NCBI GenBank assembly: GCA_004794785.1
Contig: SJOL01006800.1
Coordinates: 415,914-479,913 of the forward strand
DNA from: Opisthorchis felineus
Lineage: Eukaryota; Platyhelminthes; Trematoda; Opisthorchiida; Opisthorchiidae
Length of the DNA: 64,000 nucleotides
Direction: 5' to 3'
In this document: positions 1 through 13,383 of the stretch, in pieces
Numbering within the stretch: position 1 is the stretch's first letter
Layout: every line of letters begins with the position of its first letter
Made by a program: the position numbers and the translations under genes
Notes under the pieces: generated by a model
What the model was told of the DNA's origin: nothing
Database searches by the model: none
What the model saw: only the letters and a program-made list of their open reading frames with translations

Positions 1-2420
1 TTCCATAACGCAGAGGCCTAAAGACAACATTATGCAGTTCTACGAAAGTCAGATTCAACGAGTGGCGAACATCGCCCCGAGTAACAGCGACTAAAATCAA
101 TTCAATCAGTCGAGAATGAGCCCAGGTGAGTACTTGGATGAGCTGACAGGTATAAAATGACACCAGCAGTACAACAAAATGTGTATGTTGAATGCGACTG
201 GAATAGACAGGTTGCAGTTGCAGGAAGCAAAACCTAGGAAGCGACACGTACGTGCTTAACCTTTAGTTCTGCTGCTGTGATGTATCGAGAGGGACAAAAT
301 TAATACATTTGTACAACACAGAAGCTGCAGGGACCACGGATATAAGCCCGATGTCTACGGCAGTCGTTCAAGCAAACCGCCTTTTCCCGATCTAGTCATA
401 GAACGCTGGGATAAATAAACCAGTCAATGTGCATCCACAAGATGATGCACGTCAACCACTTACGGGAGTCGAGTCCCAATTCAGAATCTATCAACTACTT
501 TCTTCGTCTCTCTCCAACAAGCGCAAAAGCTGATTTTCAACTAAACATCCTGAGGCCGAATACTGTGATTTACAACCACCTGGATTGTTTGACTAGCTGT
601 ATACCCCTCCGATAGTTTTGCATTCCACTGAAAGTACAAAGTCACTCACTCAGACATCCCGTCCAACCTGCGCCCAGTTCTGTCTAATATGCAGTACGAG
701 TAAATGATTTTTCATCCAAAATTTCCAAAAGGTATGGGAAACGTGCCGCGCCTGTTTTGATCCCTGTATAAGTCTCTGTCAGCAATTCCTTGTTATCAGT
801 GGGAGTAAATGCTCACTGGACCTCAAAAGCCCAAGGCTTTTGAGATGCATATTCAACCATATAGTTAAGTAAGCGAGAACAAGCTGCCAACCAGTTAAGA
901 TACCTTCGACTTCAAATATACACATAACAAGCACTTCGGTCGTAACGTGTTCAAACAGCACTGACGACAGAACCCGTCTACCAACCGAATGATCTGTCCC
1001 TACCACTTGCTGGGGCTACTAGCTTGTGGAGGGTGGGAGCGCAGTCTAACCCCGTGAGTTGATAGCATATCCGACACTTTACCCTGAACAAGTTCGCATA
1101 TACTTTCTTCAAATTACACTCAGCACAAGAAAGTTGGTGTCGCTGACGGTACACACCGTGAAGTGACGAGTCTGCTGACGGAGCCCATGCAAATACATTA
1201 CGGACAGCACCTCCTTCGGAACACAAAAAAAGCATAACACTTGCTTCCCAAACTCTACCGAAAACTGACTAAAATATTCCACTCCTCGTAAGCGGAACGA
1301 TGAATCTCCGGCGGACGCGCGCCCTAACGGGAGAAAAACCGCCATCCCAGTTCTTCATATGGAATAAATAGTCTGCACCTAGGACAAGTACGTTGCACTT
1401 TTCAACCTTGGTTTCTACCCGTCAGAATCTAGAATTGTTGTTGAAAATGAGCAGTCTTAAACCGTCCCAATGTGTTTATTAGACTCATCACAGAAAAAAA
1501 GAGCCGAATCCGTTACTGAATGGTGGGCTAGGAGGGACACTGGTCAGGAGACACCCAACTGGATGCTACCCTAGGCTTACCTCCGAACCAGCAAATGTCA
1601 TCAATAAATGTGGAGTAGAACCTTCTGGGAGCCACAGCCACTGTAGTGCACAGTGGTTTCTCACAGCACTCCTCCTGTACTCAACGCATGACGACTAGCC
1701 TCATCCTATTAGATTCTGCTGAACACGAAGGGCCCTATCCCGGCGTGCTCGAGGCCCATCTGACCTGAATGATCATCAGCAGTCTTTAAAACGAGACGAA
1801 CATGCGAATGGCCTTGATAATTTTGTTCATTGGTAGAATGTGCTGAATAACTCGACATGACAGGTCGAATTTCAAGCAAAGTACAGAATCGCTACATCCT
1901 CTGGATTAGCTGGTGAGTGGAAGTGGTCTGCCGCCATATTGTCGCAGCCCAAGCTTCTCTAGTCGAAGGGACCAGTGGTTGCTAGATGTCAGGTTCGACA
2001 CGTTCCCTTCGAAAACAAACGCAGAGATTATGTCATTGCACCACCTCCCAGTTGTGGCATTAAACAAAAGAATTGCCAACTACAGGCATCACTGATATTT
2101 GCACCCAAAAGAGTGGTAAAACATTTTTGAAAGCCAGTGATGACAACAATTCGGTGCAAGAAACTTGCAACGAGAAAAAGTGTTGCCGTTCAAATATGTG
2201 CTGTCAACCTGAGCAGGTTCCCTTTATGTCCCTCGCTGCTTTCGTTGGAGTGGAAGGCAAGGAATGATGAAGGTGAGCGTTTTGGGAACTGGCTCCCCAC
2301 AGCCACTTGTAGTCCAACGGGGGGAGATTAAGCACTTCCAGGCGTCTTCCGCTGTCCACAATCCGAAGGCAAGCAACAATCTTTGTGGCCGATGTGCCGA
2401 AACATTGGTAGCTCGGGAGA
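1..2420. other. No recognised gene
   Basis: Only short ORFs (under about 90 codons) on both strands, none with a motif or splice pattern I recognise. No repeat shared with the rest of the window was noticed here. Confidence 0.5.
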
Positions 2421-2422
2421 GC

Positions 2423-2515
2423 TTACTGATTATTGATCAGGTGGCTGCTGATCTGTTAACCGAGTTTGGTAATTGACTCACAAGCATTTCGTCACCATAC
2501 GAGGAAACATCACCA
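2423..2515 (+). repeat. Dispersed repeat, copy 1 of 3
   Basis: A stretch of about 80-90 bp containing 'gatcaggtggctgctgatct' and 'catttcgtcaccatacgagg' recurs, diverged, at 19,765-19,830 and 59,936-60,010. The shared core is a gene-like phrase followed by a TTTCGTC-CCATAC-type segment. I cannot assign it to a named family; it may be the border of a larger retroelement whose body has decayed. Confidence 0.5.
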
Positions 2516-5500
2516 TCCAACCGCGCACTGATGTCCCATCGTATGGTGGTCGTACGTCGGGAGCGTCCGACACAGCAGTAGTCCATCCACAATCCGGCAT
2601 GAACCACCTGGTTGATGTACTACGGGAGCCGTGAAATATACACGTCTTAGATAATCTTAAAATCCACAGATGTCAGTATGTTTCCAGTGGTTAAATGACA
2701 AGGACGCAAAGGAAGATTGTCAGGTATCCAGATTCTTCGGGTCCAACCAGGATATTGCCCGATGTCCTTTGTCACCAGGCGTTTCATGACTCTCCGCCGA
2801 ACGTTTAGATGCTAAGAGGAAAATGCCAGCGTAAAGCTTTTCCGGTTTAATATCTACTAGGACTCCATTGGCATCGCAGTTCTAGGAATTGAGGTTGTTA
2901 CGGAAAAGAAGAGCTAGGCCCATCATGGCGTCCGGCAGATCATCAAGGGAGATTGGAAATTAATGGTCCCAAAACACAGCTACGAGGGATTCTTACTGTT
3001 ACCGGTGAGGAAGAGCAATAGTTTGAACCGAAAGCCCGGGGTGAAAAGAATACAGCAATTCATCGCAGCACTGCCCCTTCAATTCCGCGTGCTTTGAATT
3101 CATAGAGTACTGAGATGTAGGGAACACCAAAGCCCATTGCATAGCATGGAGTTATGACATCATATGAGTCTGACGTCATTTGCTTGGATCAAGTAGTATA
3201 TGAAAGGAGCATAGCTATAACACAGGAGTGGTTAGGCATGGATCTGTGTTGCGCGGGGGATATATTAGGTTGTCAATAGTTGAGTGCTTTTGAGTACTTT
3301 TCTCATCCGCAGCCAATATTATCCTCTTTTCAGATAAATAGGATGAAGACCGTGCCAGCAGATTATCTGATCAAATTGAAGTTGTATAAGGTTGTGAAGA
3401 ATGATTTCACAAGAGAACATACTTGGTTATACCTCTCCACGTGGTATTGGATCAAATACCTTGAAAGGCAACTGTAGTTCGGTAGTGTGCCGATGCACCA
3501 CTGTGGTGCCGCATCTAAAGGCTTTTTCTAAACCCTATTCACTGTACTCAGGTTGGACAACCAACAGTTCCTGCTTCACTCAGCTATCGATACGGCATGG
3601 TTACAAGCTGCTTTGCGTAGGCCTAAAAACACACGCTTCACGGAAAAGAGCAAACCAATCACAAGATTGAGATGATCAGCTTTTCAAGCAGTGTAGCACT
3701 GATGTAGCCCAGAGAGCAAGGTCCAGTGTGTCGTATATCTAGGCATATATACATGTGAATGATGGTCGCAGCGCCTGTAGTAATTGGGCTGCGCGCAAGG
3801 CGACTCGTACGTCATTGCTGCGATATGTTCATCTACCCACAGTTTGTTGAGTAGTCCGGGGATTATCGAAATTTCTTTGTCAAACTGGGATGGCCGACTA
3901 ATGGTTGAGATATTGTTGGGTCACACCGAGACCGCTTGACTTAGCCTGACGACATGCAAAATTCGTCTGAGAGGACAATTCGATTTTGTATTGACTGAGC
4001 GTGTAATAGATTTATTCGAATATCAATTCATAAGATTTATCCACCGACGAGAAGCGCCTGTGGTCCTAAGATCACCGCCGAACATTCTGGTCTTATTTCA
4101 CTATCCACATGAATAAAGTAATATGCAAGATTGTACTAGTTTTGTGCACCTTTTGGCATTAAGCCTGTAGAGTGGTTCGATCATTTTGAGTTTTGATGAA
4201 ATCTGCCCAATGAGGCGTTGGCGACTCAAAGGCTTGTGTTGATATCGCAGTTAAGTCAGCTTTTTTCATTATCTAAGTTTGTGTACTGGGCAGTTGACAT
4301 CATTTGGGTTTTAAGCAGCAAAAATGGATTGTACGAGAAGTTCCGTATTCCAGTTGTGTATACTCTTCAATAAACTGGTTTCTGGACCAATCTCCACATT
4401 CAATACAGCTGAGAGGTTCGACGAAAATAGTGCAGTTAGCAAGAAACATGAATAAAAGTTATTTAGGAAACCCGCGTGCTTATTTACGCCACGACAAAAT
4501 ATACAACTGTCTTGACTGGGAAAAGTGGACCTTATCACAAGGAATCCAACAGCTCATCCAGCGAAGCATTAGTGGCTGAGCAGGATGATGTTCCTGGTAG
4601 CTTCGGCACGGATTTTCTGTAAACAGAAAAATATTGTTCAGGGGTTGCAAAAGTGTAATGCGAAATGAAACAAAAGACCACAAGCTTTCGAGTTGGTGAC
4701 AGGTTTATCAACGCTATTCGGTCGTGTGGATAAAATTGTCTTCTACAAACAGTTCAGCCCAGTCAACTGGCTTACACCATCGCTGTTTCTGAGACGGCAT
4801 ATTTCATCATGTGCTGTGTCTCAAAACCTACCTTATCAGATACTGACTCCTTGTTTTCTGATAAATATAAATAAATATAAACATAATTCCTGACTGGAAG
4901 GGTGTAGTGAGAAAACGAAAACTTCAGCCACGCGAATCCGTTGGTCCCTATTGTGATTAGTCACGTACGTTTAGCGGGATGGATAGATTAGCAGTTCCAA
5001 ACTGCTGACAAGACCACGCATCCACCGACGAGCCCAATTTCAGGTGTAATTCTTCGTCACAGAGTACATTGACCTGACTTTACTAGGCCGGGAGATTCTT
5101 CATGAATCTCTAAAGCGAAGGAGGATCTGACGAGGTTCTCGGGATGAGATATTTGGTACCAATTAGCATCCGATTAACTTCGGAGCCCACACCACCGTAA
5201 TTTTCAAACGAGCGGCCAGTTTGAGGATAATACCTAACTAGTTTAGAGTGTCAAGAGGCATTTTGCTACTGTTTGCACATCCATATGTAGGGAATAACTG
5301 TCGGTTTCAAGGGCAGCTAAAAACTTGAACCGACTCATACTTAAGTAAGCTCAAATTGCTTTCATCTGGTGAGCTGGATCCTGGTAAGATTAACCAACAC
5401 CTTACACTGAAAGCTCTGTCTAAATCCATGCGCGAATTTTTGTGACCAGCCGTTCGTAAAGTACGTGCAATATGATGTTCAAATAAAGCACCAGATTGAT

Positions 5501-6231
5501 GGGAACTCGGGGACCACGCTTGCTTGTTCAGCCCAAGGGCGAAACCGGTAGTGGGCTTACTCATACCCTTACTCAGCACCCTTAGAAATAGAGTGTTATA
5601 TAAAAATAAAGCAGACAATCGGCTTCGTGAAGTCTTCTATGGCCATGAAGGAACAGCAGTGCTGTTTTTGATACTGGCTGCTTCAGTCTAGAAACAAGAG
5701 ATACCGACTACTTTCCAGATGGTTTCTGACAAGACCATTCAGTCAACCTTTCAAGAAGGCTAATAATTTCCCGATCAGACCTTTATAAACCAAGAAATCA
5801 GGAGTAATAAAAAGGATTGAAATCTATCCAGATGACACTTTGCCTGAATGAAGTTTAACTCAAATAAACTGAGGCCATTCTTGTACACAGTTCCGAAATA
5901 GCAGTGAAGAAGCCTGAAAGCTCGGAGAAGTGATAATGCGACTATTTGTATGCTCACATTGCAGCAATGTTAGCTCGCCCGCTTAGATCTCAACCCATTC
6001 GAAATTGTTGGTAAGGCGGACACCCTAGGTTTACCATGTTGTATTTCTATACATTAGACCGCCCACAACTTATTTTTCTTTTACAAGATATACTCCGGTG
6101 AAAGTTTTGCTTTCCTGAATCCAAAATGAAACCAGACACCAGACAAACACTAGACTAACAAATGAAGAGAAACGTGAACATAATTTGAGCACAAGCGCTT
6201 AGCATTCTATGCGACTAATGTAACCTGGAAC
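2516..6231. other. No recognised gene
   Basis: No exon, LINE domain or SINE could be identified. A minus-strand ORF at 5,307-5,618 (103 codons) contains the pattern 'RTAGHKNSRMDLDRAFSV', which faintly resembles the tail of Penelope-type GIY-YIG regions (GHK...AF.V), but the upstream catalytic part is not readable, so it is not called. Confidence 0.4.
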
Positions 6232-7153
6232 TCACACAGTCTTGGACTTCCCTCCTCTGCGTGTTGGAAAGGCTCGGCTTAAAACACTCTTGGATGTGCG
6301 CGGAATTTTTGGTAGCAGTTCTTCTCCATCATTTAACGAATCCTCCGAGGCAAAGGATTTTGCCAGCGGTTCAGGCTCGCTGGTATCCTTCGTCAGAGAC
6401 GCCCCATGGAGTGTATGTGATGTTTGGCTGAATAGGGAGAAGCATAATCAGCTATAAGAGTCCACCACACCTTCCCTGAAGCTCCGCTATCTTGCGTTTC
6501 TTCTCATTCAGGACTTCCACAAAATGTTTCAACAATATGCCTTCTCGTGCTTCGGTATCCGCCACCAGTTGGTCATACTTCTATAATACTGGAATAAAAC
6601 CCAAGTTAATCGTATGGTTCACCTTAACTGCAACATCCGCTATTTTCCGAAACTTCTCGTGCTCCTCCATCACCCTTGAATTTTGTTCATTCAGCTGGCG
6701 AACCTGATGGGCCAACGCTTCAACTACTTCCTGTATGTTCTGCGTTGGCGACTCACTTACTGGCAGTGAAAGGGTCCCGAATTTAACCTGGCGAATAGGT
6801 CACCAAAACCATGAAAACAGAGCACCTGGATTCCTTTCTTTACTTCCTTAGACCACAGTATCTGAAGGCTGGAACCTAGCCTCTCGACGGTGAACTGAGG
6901 ATCTGTTGGGTAAAGCTTGAGAGCAGAAAGTAGTTTGTATTTATATTGTTCCACTGTCATAGTCGATTGCGTTTTCAAGGACTGGAGATCGCGATCAGTG
7001 TCTTTCGAAAATAGACGAATGTAAACAACGGAACCTACACACGTTCCGCCAGAACTGACCGTTTCCTGTCACCAAGAACAACAGCTGGCTACCGGTACAC
7101 ACACAAATCAACAAATATTCATCTATTTTCATACAGATCGGTAGTTCGTTCAT
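6232..7153 (-). CDS. XRCC4: XRCC4-like DNA repair protein (non-homologous end joining), 5 exons
   Basis: Exons: 7039-7153, 6826-7001, 6623-6787, 6471-6580 and 6232-6427, all with GT...AG introns of 37, 38, 42 and 43 nt; phases join to one 253-residue frame ending TGA. The start ATG (7151-7153) has an A at -3 and an in-frame TAA two codons before it. Residues 1-112 fit the XRCC4 head domain: 'LLFLVTGNGQFW' matches the vertebrate 'FVITLTDGHSAW' strand pair, and 'GIQVKFGTLSLPV' (formed across intron 2) matches 'DVSFRLGSFNLEKV'. Residues 114-187 are a long heptad-like helix ending 'VEVLNEKKRKIAELQ', close to vertebrate 'ILVLNEKKTKIRSL'; in the family this coiled coil dimerises and binds DNA ligase IV. 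The tail is shorter than in human (253 against 336 residues), acidic then basic ('PTRRGGKSK'), possibly a nuclear signal. Assignment to XRCC4 rather than a paralogue (XLF, PAXX) rests mainly on the coiled-coil segment. Confidence 0.85.
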
Positions 7154-9480
7154 TGTTTACTCCAAAAAGTTCGTGAAGGAATCTGTAAGGTAACAAGATC
7201 AGCAGCGCAATAAAATTATAGTGGTTATCCGAGAGTAATAGAGCATTTAACCCTAAAAAAGGAATTATTTAAACGAACCAGACTGATGTCACTGGTTAGG
7301 CGATAAGACTACAACCCTAATAATATGACAAGATTTGTCCTATATGGGCCAACCTCCACAACGTAGTATGAGTACCCTTCAAGATGGTTTCAAACCATGA
7401 TTGCAAAACTGACCCAATCAAGTGAAACGGTTCCATGGTGGATGCATGAAAACCACAGGGAGTCAGTGCAGGATACGTCTTGATGAGCAGCATTCACCCC
7501 GCAATATACTCAAGTAAATGGAAGATGATGTTCTGTCATGCGAATCCTCGTTAGAAGTAACAGCCAAGTAAGGAACACTGTTACTTTCACCTTCGCAGGT
7601 AAGTGGATAATACTTTCTGTTGTTGACAACATCCATACGTTTGTCGCACTACCCGATTGCCTCTCCTTAGTTCTAAGACAAACCACGAAAAAAGACCAAA
7701 CCAAGGCGTTAAGCGAACAACAGTGAGAAGAATCTTTATGGTAACACGCGCAGACTTTATCGACCCAGAATAATGACTCAAATGCATGGGTGGCCAAGTT
7801 GCCCTCTTCAGCTGTTTACTCTCATACTTGCAACAAATGACTTTAAGAAACAAGTCGTTCACATTCATCGTCACAATGCACCGTGTGAGCGCTAAAACCA
7901 GACGAACGCCCATATTCCGACTTCAGCGACTAGCTATTTATCTGAGAGTTTGCAAGTTCCCGACCGGGCTAGTCACTCACCTATCAGTGTCCGTCGAAAC
8001 AAAAGAATCGACCAAGGTTGATCGAAAATATATGCTGGTGTCGTAGAATTTTTCAACGTCCTTGTCATATGCAACCAATTCTGTTGTTATTAAAAGTGTA
8101 AAGTGCACTTTGAAGATCTTATTTGCATAAAATTACTTCTCCACATACTACTGAACTTCTTAAGAACAATACTCCAACAAGAAGCACTTTTAGCGATCCG
8201 TGGGTCGGCTCTTGCCGTTGTATGCACATCAACCGAAGAAGCTAAATGAGCATGACAGACCTGTGGATGTCAGTTCACCATCATCCTTAGTTATGAACAG
8301 CAATAAAAGGCTCCTCAGACTGATGAATAAAAATCCTTCCTACTGGGGGACTTGCCTGACCACTTTCCACAAATTAACACCCATTTCAAATACTGGCACT
8401 GCGATAAGTGGTGGTCGGCTTTGGACAGGCCTCATTGGTCGCTAAATATCACATTCACTTTATTGACCAAAAGGTTGAGTCAATTTAGAAAATCAAACTG
8501 ACCGTCCCGTCTGAAACCACTGGTAGTGCGAAAAACAATCCCAAACGACATTGATTCAGTTTTAGGAGACTATTACAATCAATGCTTAATACAGGGATTG
8601 ACGGCCATACATACTCGATAAACTCTACCAAGCTAGCGCCATTGCACAGACCAAAGTATCCAAATATATAGGCAAATACCGAGTAAAATGCGACCAAAAA
8701 CGCATGGTCAGTAAAGAACCAAACAGCTAGACCCAAAAGATTTTAGGGGTCCGGACCACAGGGGAAATCACCGAGCCAACGTTTTTATCAACAGTTGTGG
8801 TCTGTGAATAAATATGAAGATTTGGTACGACACTCGCCCTCCTAACGATTAGCTTTGACTGCGCAATATAGTAATAACAGAAGTTATCGCAAAAGCAGGG
8901 CTGCCGGATAGTCGTATAGCGGGTTTCGAGAATGGGGTGAGATGAAGGGGGTAAGATACTAAATGAACTACTCTGTTGTACACGCCCAGTATTGCCTTCC
9001 TACGAACAAAAGGGACCACAGGATGTTCACTAAGATCATAGGTTACGAATTTCTGCTCAACAGACCGACGAAGGCACACGCTAGCATACAAATCGGAGGT
9101 TCAGTGCTCGTATGAATCCGTCGGCGACATTGTTAACGGGGGCACTTTTCACGCTTGAGGGAGGGGGCACCTAAGCTCCAAGAGGCGTTACGTAGCGGTG
9201 AAGGTGATTGCGAAGCTAACACCCCCTCCCGGACAGGACTTCTCGCTTAGTCTGCGTACGTCGTCCCCGAAGAATGCACGTAAGACCTAAGCATTGTCAT
9301 GCACCTCAACCCTAAAAACGAACCCAGTCTTTTCACATTTCATTCCCTGGGATCACAGTGACCGTTAGGCAGTGACTCATGGTACGTATGATATAAGAGT
9401 CGCTAACAGTCACAGGAGTGAACGCGCGTTGATTGACTGAATTCCACTAGACAGTAGTACTGACGCTGCTCTGATGCGTA
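7154..9480. other. No recognised gene
   Basis: The region upstream of the XRCC4-like start should contain its promoter, but no motif can be pointed to. Short ORFs on both strands (7,538-7,726 plus; 8,485-8,736 and 8,849-9,091 minus) show no recognisable domain. Confidence 0.4.
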
Positions 9481-9489
9481 GTTCAGTCA

Positions 9490-11560
9490 GGGTGAATGTC
9501 AGTTAATGCGGCAACCAATGTTTGTGATTTCAGTGTATGCTCCAATTAACGACACATCGTGCTCTGAGAAAGATGCCGGATGTCTAGATCTATCTGGACT
9601 GCTTCGTCAAGCGAAAAACACTGGTATTACCGTTGTTGCGGGGGATATGAAGGCTCAAATTGGTACACTGCGTTCTGTGGAAGCACATCTTGGTGCTCGG
9701 GTAAGAAAGTAGCTTTATTGACAGCACTCACATCTCCGGTCTTGCTTCTCAAACAAACAGGCAGAAAATAATCGAGATCGACGACCCTAAATGATACCAT
9801 AGAATCCAATACCAATTGTCGAAAATGAAGCCTAGCGAGATACACTCATTTGCAAACAAATTTGGTCTTGCGAGAGACTCACCTGGAACCCAGCTGAATC
9901 TATCGTTTATGATGTTTCTAAGTGAGTGAATGAATGAATGAATAAATAAATGAAGCTTACCCAAACGATTTAGGAGAAAGAGTTCTGGTGGACAGCCAAA
10001 GCCCAGAAAGGTTAGAAGGCTTTCGGCGCCAAGATCAGTAGTGCCCTGCATGGGTGAATTCGCTAGACCGGCCACAACGCTGCACTCAGTGAAACAATCA
10101 ACAATGAAAGCCTCGAAGCAAACTACTCGCGAACGTCCTCTGGAGGGACGGGCTACGGGCTCTGAGGATCAATCCAGCTGGATGCGTGCAATGCAACCCT
10201 TTGAGATGATTGATGGGGTTGAATGGGATACAGTCTACTGCCATCGAACAGAAGACGAGGTGAAACGCCAAATATCCTTTCCTATACACGTAGAGGCACC
10301 AGATCCTCTTAAAAAAACGGAAAGGTTATGGTAACTTGTTTGATTGAGCTACTTCGCACTACCTGGGTCTAAGGAAAATACTTTCGAAAGAGAGCGCCTC
10401 TGTGATAATACCGATCCCTGAAAAGTAAGCGAATATTGTGGGTAAACCACCGCCGTATCAGCCCCATATCTGTTGTATCCAAGGTCCTTTCGAGTATTAA
10501 GCCGAACAGCGGTAGATGCATATCTGCGAGAAACAGGCCCGGCGCCGTTCTGGATTTGGTAGATAGACCACACCTTTAAGCCCCAACAAATGCAGTGCGA
10601 CTTCATTCAAAGACAGATGATGACTCTCTGTCTCGATGTAAGAGTTGCATTCTGCTCTACTAATCATTGGGTATTATGGTGATGTCCATTGGCAAATGAT
10701 ATTCTAACCAAAATCATGACCTGACATAAATAGTTGTGCGCTAAATTTTGTGACCGCGTAAAGATATACAGCAAAACTTTCGCCCCGATTTTTCACATCA
10801 AATGGTGTCAGGTAAGGCTATCCGCTGTTCCCATTTCCTTTAGATTTGGCAACCCTAGTAACTCCGGAATCAACTGGGCTGGAAGTGAGCTCAGGACGTT
10901 TACTGATGGAGAACAAATACGCGGATGGTACAGACGGGCAAAGAAAGATGGATAAATTCCGCTGAACGATTTTGGTATGCAAGCCACACTCGAGAAGTGC
11001 AAAGCGTTGCTGCAAAACTGGTTAGTGAACCAAGTACAGGTGAATCGATGTGGTCGGCCAATCAGTTTACCTGGGTAGCCACATTAACCCAAACGGTCTG
11101 GCCAAACACGAAGTAACCATGCGAATGTGGAAGGCCAGGACAGCTTCTGTCAATTTGCTGGTGTCAAGGTGACACCAACGCATACGTCTAAATCACATTC
11201 TACAAATCCGCAGTATGTTGTATATTCTTATGTGGTTCACAACGCTGGCCTTCGCAGGCGCAAGGCAGTAAAAAGCACTCAATGTTGTATTGCTGGTGCC
11301 TTTGAAGTATTTGGTGGAAACTCCGGACCAGTGATGCTGAGAGAAAGGAATCACGAGCGATAGATGAGATTTCATACGTTACGCTGGCTTGGTCCCATGC
11401 TCCGAATGCCAACTCCAACCACGTACAGGATGAAGACGGTTCAAGCGAGGTCAAGTCACGATGTGATACCGAAAAATAAGAGCATCAACAAAGCTAATTG
11501 CACTGGGAACTGTCGGCGGCCTGGATGTGGATTCCGAGACAGGCCACATCACTGACTAGT
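9490..11560 (+). mobile_element. Degenerate RTE-like LINE copy
   Basis: Collinear remains of one element can be read in changing frames. At 9,500-9,705 is an APE-type endonuclease piece ('VISVYAPIND', 'VVAGDMKAQIG'). At 9,960-10,330 is the linker before the reverse transcriptase ('EFWWTAKAQK', 'EVKRQISF'). At 10,965-11,160 is the region after the catalytic motif ('EKCKALLQNWLV', 'KARTASVNLL'). At 11,364-11,555 is the C-terminal 'LRWLGPMLRMP' region. The catalytic YADD part is missing and many stops and frameshifts are present, so the copy is dead. Confidence 0.75.
9924..9953 (+). repeat. TGAA/TAAA simple repeat
   Basis: Short tetranucleotide array (gtgaatgaatgaatgaataa and following) inside the degenerate LINE copy. 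Confidence 0.9.
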
Positions 11561-11788
11561 TGCGCCCGGTTACGTACCCAACGGCATCTGTGTATCCGAG
11601 TTGCTGCTCTTAAGGTATAACTCGACATTTACACCAACCACTGAACCAGCGGGACAAACTTCAACAAGGGCATGACTGGATTTGCGCTTTAGTGTCTTGA
11701 GCACTTCAGTCATCCCAATCCAGTACTCATCAGCGAATAAAACTGTGGCAGCTGAAACGATTGTGCGGCATGTGCACGCCCGGTACTC

Positions 11789-11952
11789 GAGACAATTCAG
11801 TGGTATGGGATTACAGCTGACTGGGACGTCCGTGGTTCAAATCAAAACCTGGATTCCCGATTGTTCCTGTCTTAGGTTGGACGACTTGGTGGCATCTTGG
11901 ACCTCGTGCTTTTTTTCGGGTTGCATGGTAGCTACGCACCGACAGGGTGGCA
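11789..11952 (+). mobile_element. tRNA-derived SINE, diverged copy
   Basis: Matches the window's SINE family in order: the A-box relative 'gagacaattcagtggta', the B-box relative 'gtccgtggttcaaatc', then 'ctgtcttaggttggacgact', 'cctcgtgcttt' and 'ggtagctacgcaccgacagg'. About a quarter of positions differ from the 40.7-kb copy, so this is an old insertion. Confidence 0.75.
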
Positions 11953-13245
11953 TAGTCGCAATATTAGATTGTTACATTTTGTACAAGGAGCAGTTCGGTT
12001 ACCACTGAACAGGTTCGTTGCGTGCATGTGTGTACACCTCCAGCATTCAGACTGATCCGGTGGTCACCGGTGTCAAATAAAACACTTCGTTGCATACTAA
12101 TTGGTGCGAATGGCACAGAATCGATCGAAACCCCCGTTTGTCATGGTATTCACAAGAATGGACATATCAAAGGTTTAGGTAGGTCAATACTCAAGAAGTC
12201 GAAGCATCTCTCCTTTGTAGGCAACAGCACACATGAGATCGGAGTCAGCTGATACAGTTGCCACCATCCCACCGGAAGACCACCATCACGCTCGAACCAC
12301 GGGCCACTTTTAGTACACCGACGAACACCTCTTCCATCCATTATGGTTGTGCTGTGTGTTACTGGGCTCATGTTCTCTACTTCTAGTCTACTGAAAGCCT
12401 CTCGGATACTACAAACTCAGTATTTGTTTTATGATTTAAAACGCTGCGTTCCATTTAGCTAATGACTAACGCAGAACGAATATAACGTGCAAGATGGAAT
12501 AACTGCCCAATCTCGTCAGTCGCCACACATGCAACCTAGTCCAAAAGGAACGAACAAACGCGGTAAGACACACTACGTATAAGTGAAGCGTAAGGGTAAG
12601 CGAAGTGCACTCACTCATATATACTCGGGTAAGCGTAACGTGACTGCCTAAATGTTAGTCTGTACCGGCTACTCAATGACACCTAAACGTGCTTCAGTGA
12701 TATCTATTGATAAAATTGCAACAGGACAGAAAATAGAATGGCCAGCTTCGAGTCCATGTATAAAAATACGTGACGACGTGGTCGAAGAAGCCATCCGGCC
12801 AGTGGCGTGATACTGAAGCCCAGACACCAAGAGTTCTGTCCGTTCGTCCCAAATAACATCCACGGCAGTTGTGGGTGAAACGAGAGATAGTGTAAGGTTG
12901 AGCGCACCGGCAGAGTTGCGTTGTGTTCCGGGACTGGTATACTTTGTGTAAGTATGAACGCTCTGGTTGGACGGGTTAATTTGTCAGGGTACATGTGAAG
13001 TATGAGGTTGAGATGGTGATGAGGTCAGTCATTCCAAATGAGACACAAAAGGGAGCGAGACGGTCGGCGGTAAGTCTGTATTTGACAGAAAGTGCCAATG
13101 AAGACAAGCCAGCGGTGTCACATTACATTAGCACCGCATGAAACATCAAATAGGTAAAAAAAGTGAAGGTGGAACATGAAGTAAAAGTAAACCTCCCGGA
13201 ACCACCATTATAGTAAAAAATTCTTCTGATCGTCGCTACGGTCCA
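11953..13245. other. Downstream flank of SCOT, no recognised gene
   Basis: Lies 3' of the SCOT stop codon. No convincing minus-strand AATAAA was found close to the stop, so the polyadenylation site is undefined. Short ORFs here show no domain. Confidence 0.4.
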
Positions 13246-13383
13246 CTAAATTTGTTGCATTGGTCTGAGTTTATCAGACACGGTGAAGGGCGCGCCGGTT
13301 TTAGCTTCAACGGTTTCCACAGTGACACCATCAGCGAGTTCAATCAGGGTTAAACCTGTATTGGGATCAACGGTGAATACACC
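13246..13383 (-). CDS. OXCT1: SCOT exon 11 and stop
   Basis: 45 codons plus TAG: starts '[19 protein letters not shown]', ends '[10 protein letters not shown]', the family's conserved C-terminus without the last two residues (human PMQQIAN). Confidence 0.96.
   Translation of the reverse strand, partial: GVFTVDPNTGLTLIELADGVTVETVEAKTGAPFTVSDKLRPMQQI

Noticed and set aside
5307..5618. Penelope-like GIY-YIG fragment
   Set aside because: Only a loose GHK...AF.V resemblance; the Cys-rich and YIG parts cannot be read, unlike at 30.4 kb.
6548..6596. In-frame stop making the XRCC4-like gene a pseudogene
   Set aside because: The TAG lies at the end of a 42-nt GT...AG intron; splicing there restores 'VAVKKYDQLVADTEAREG' without a stop.
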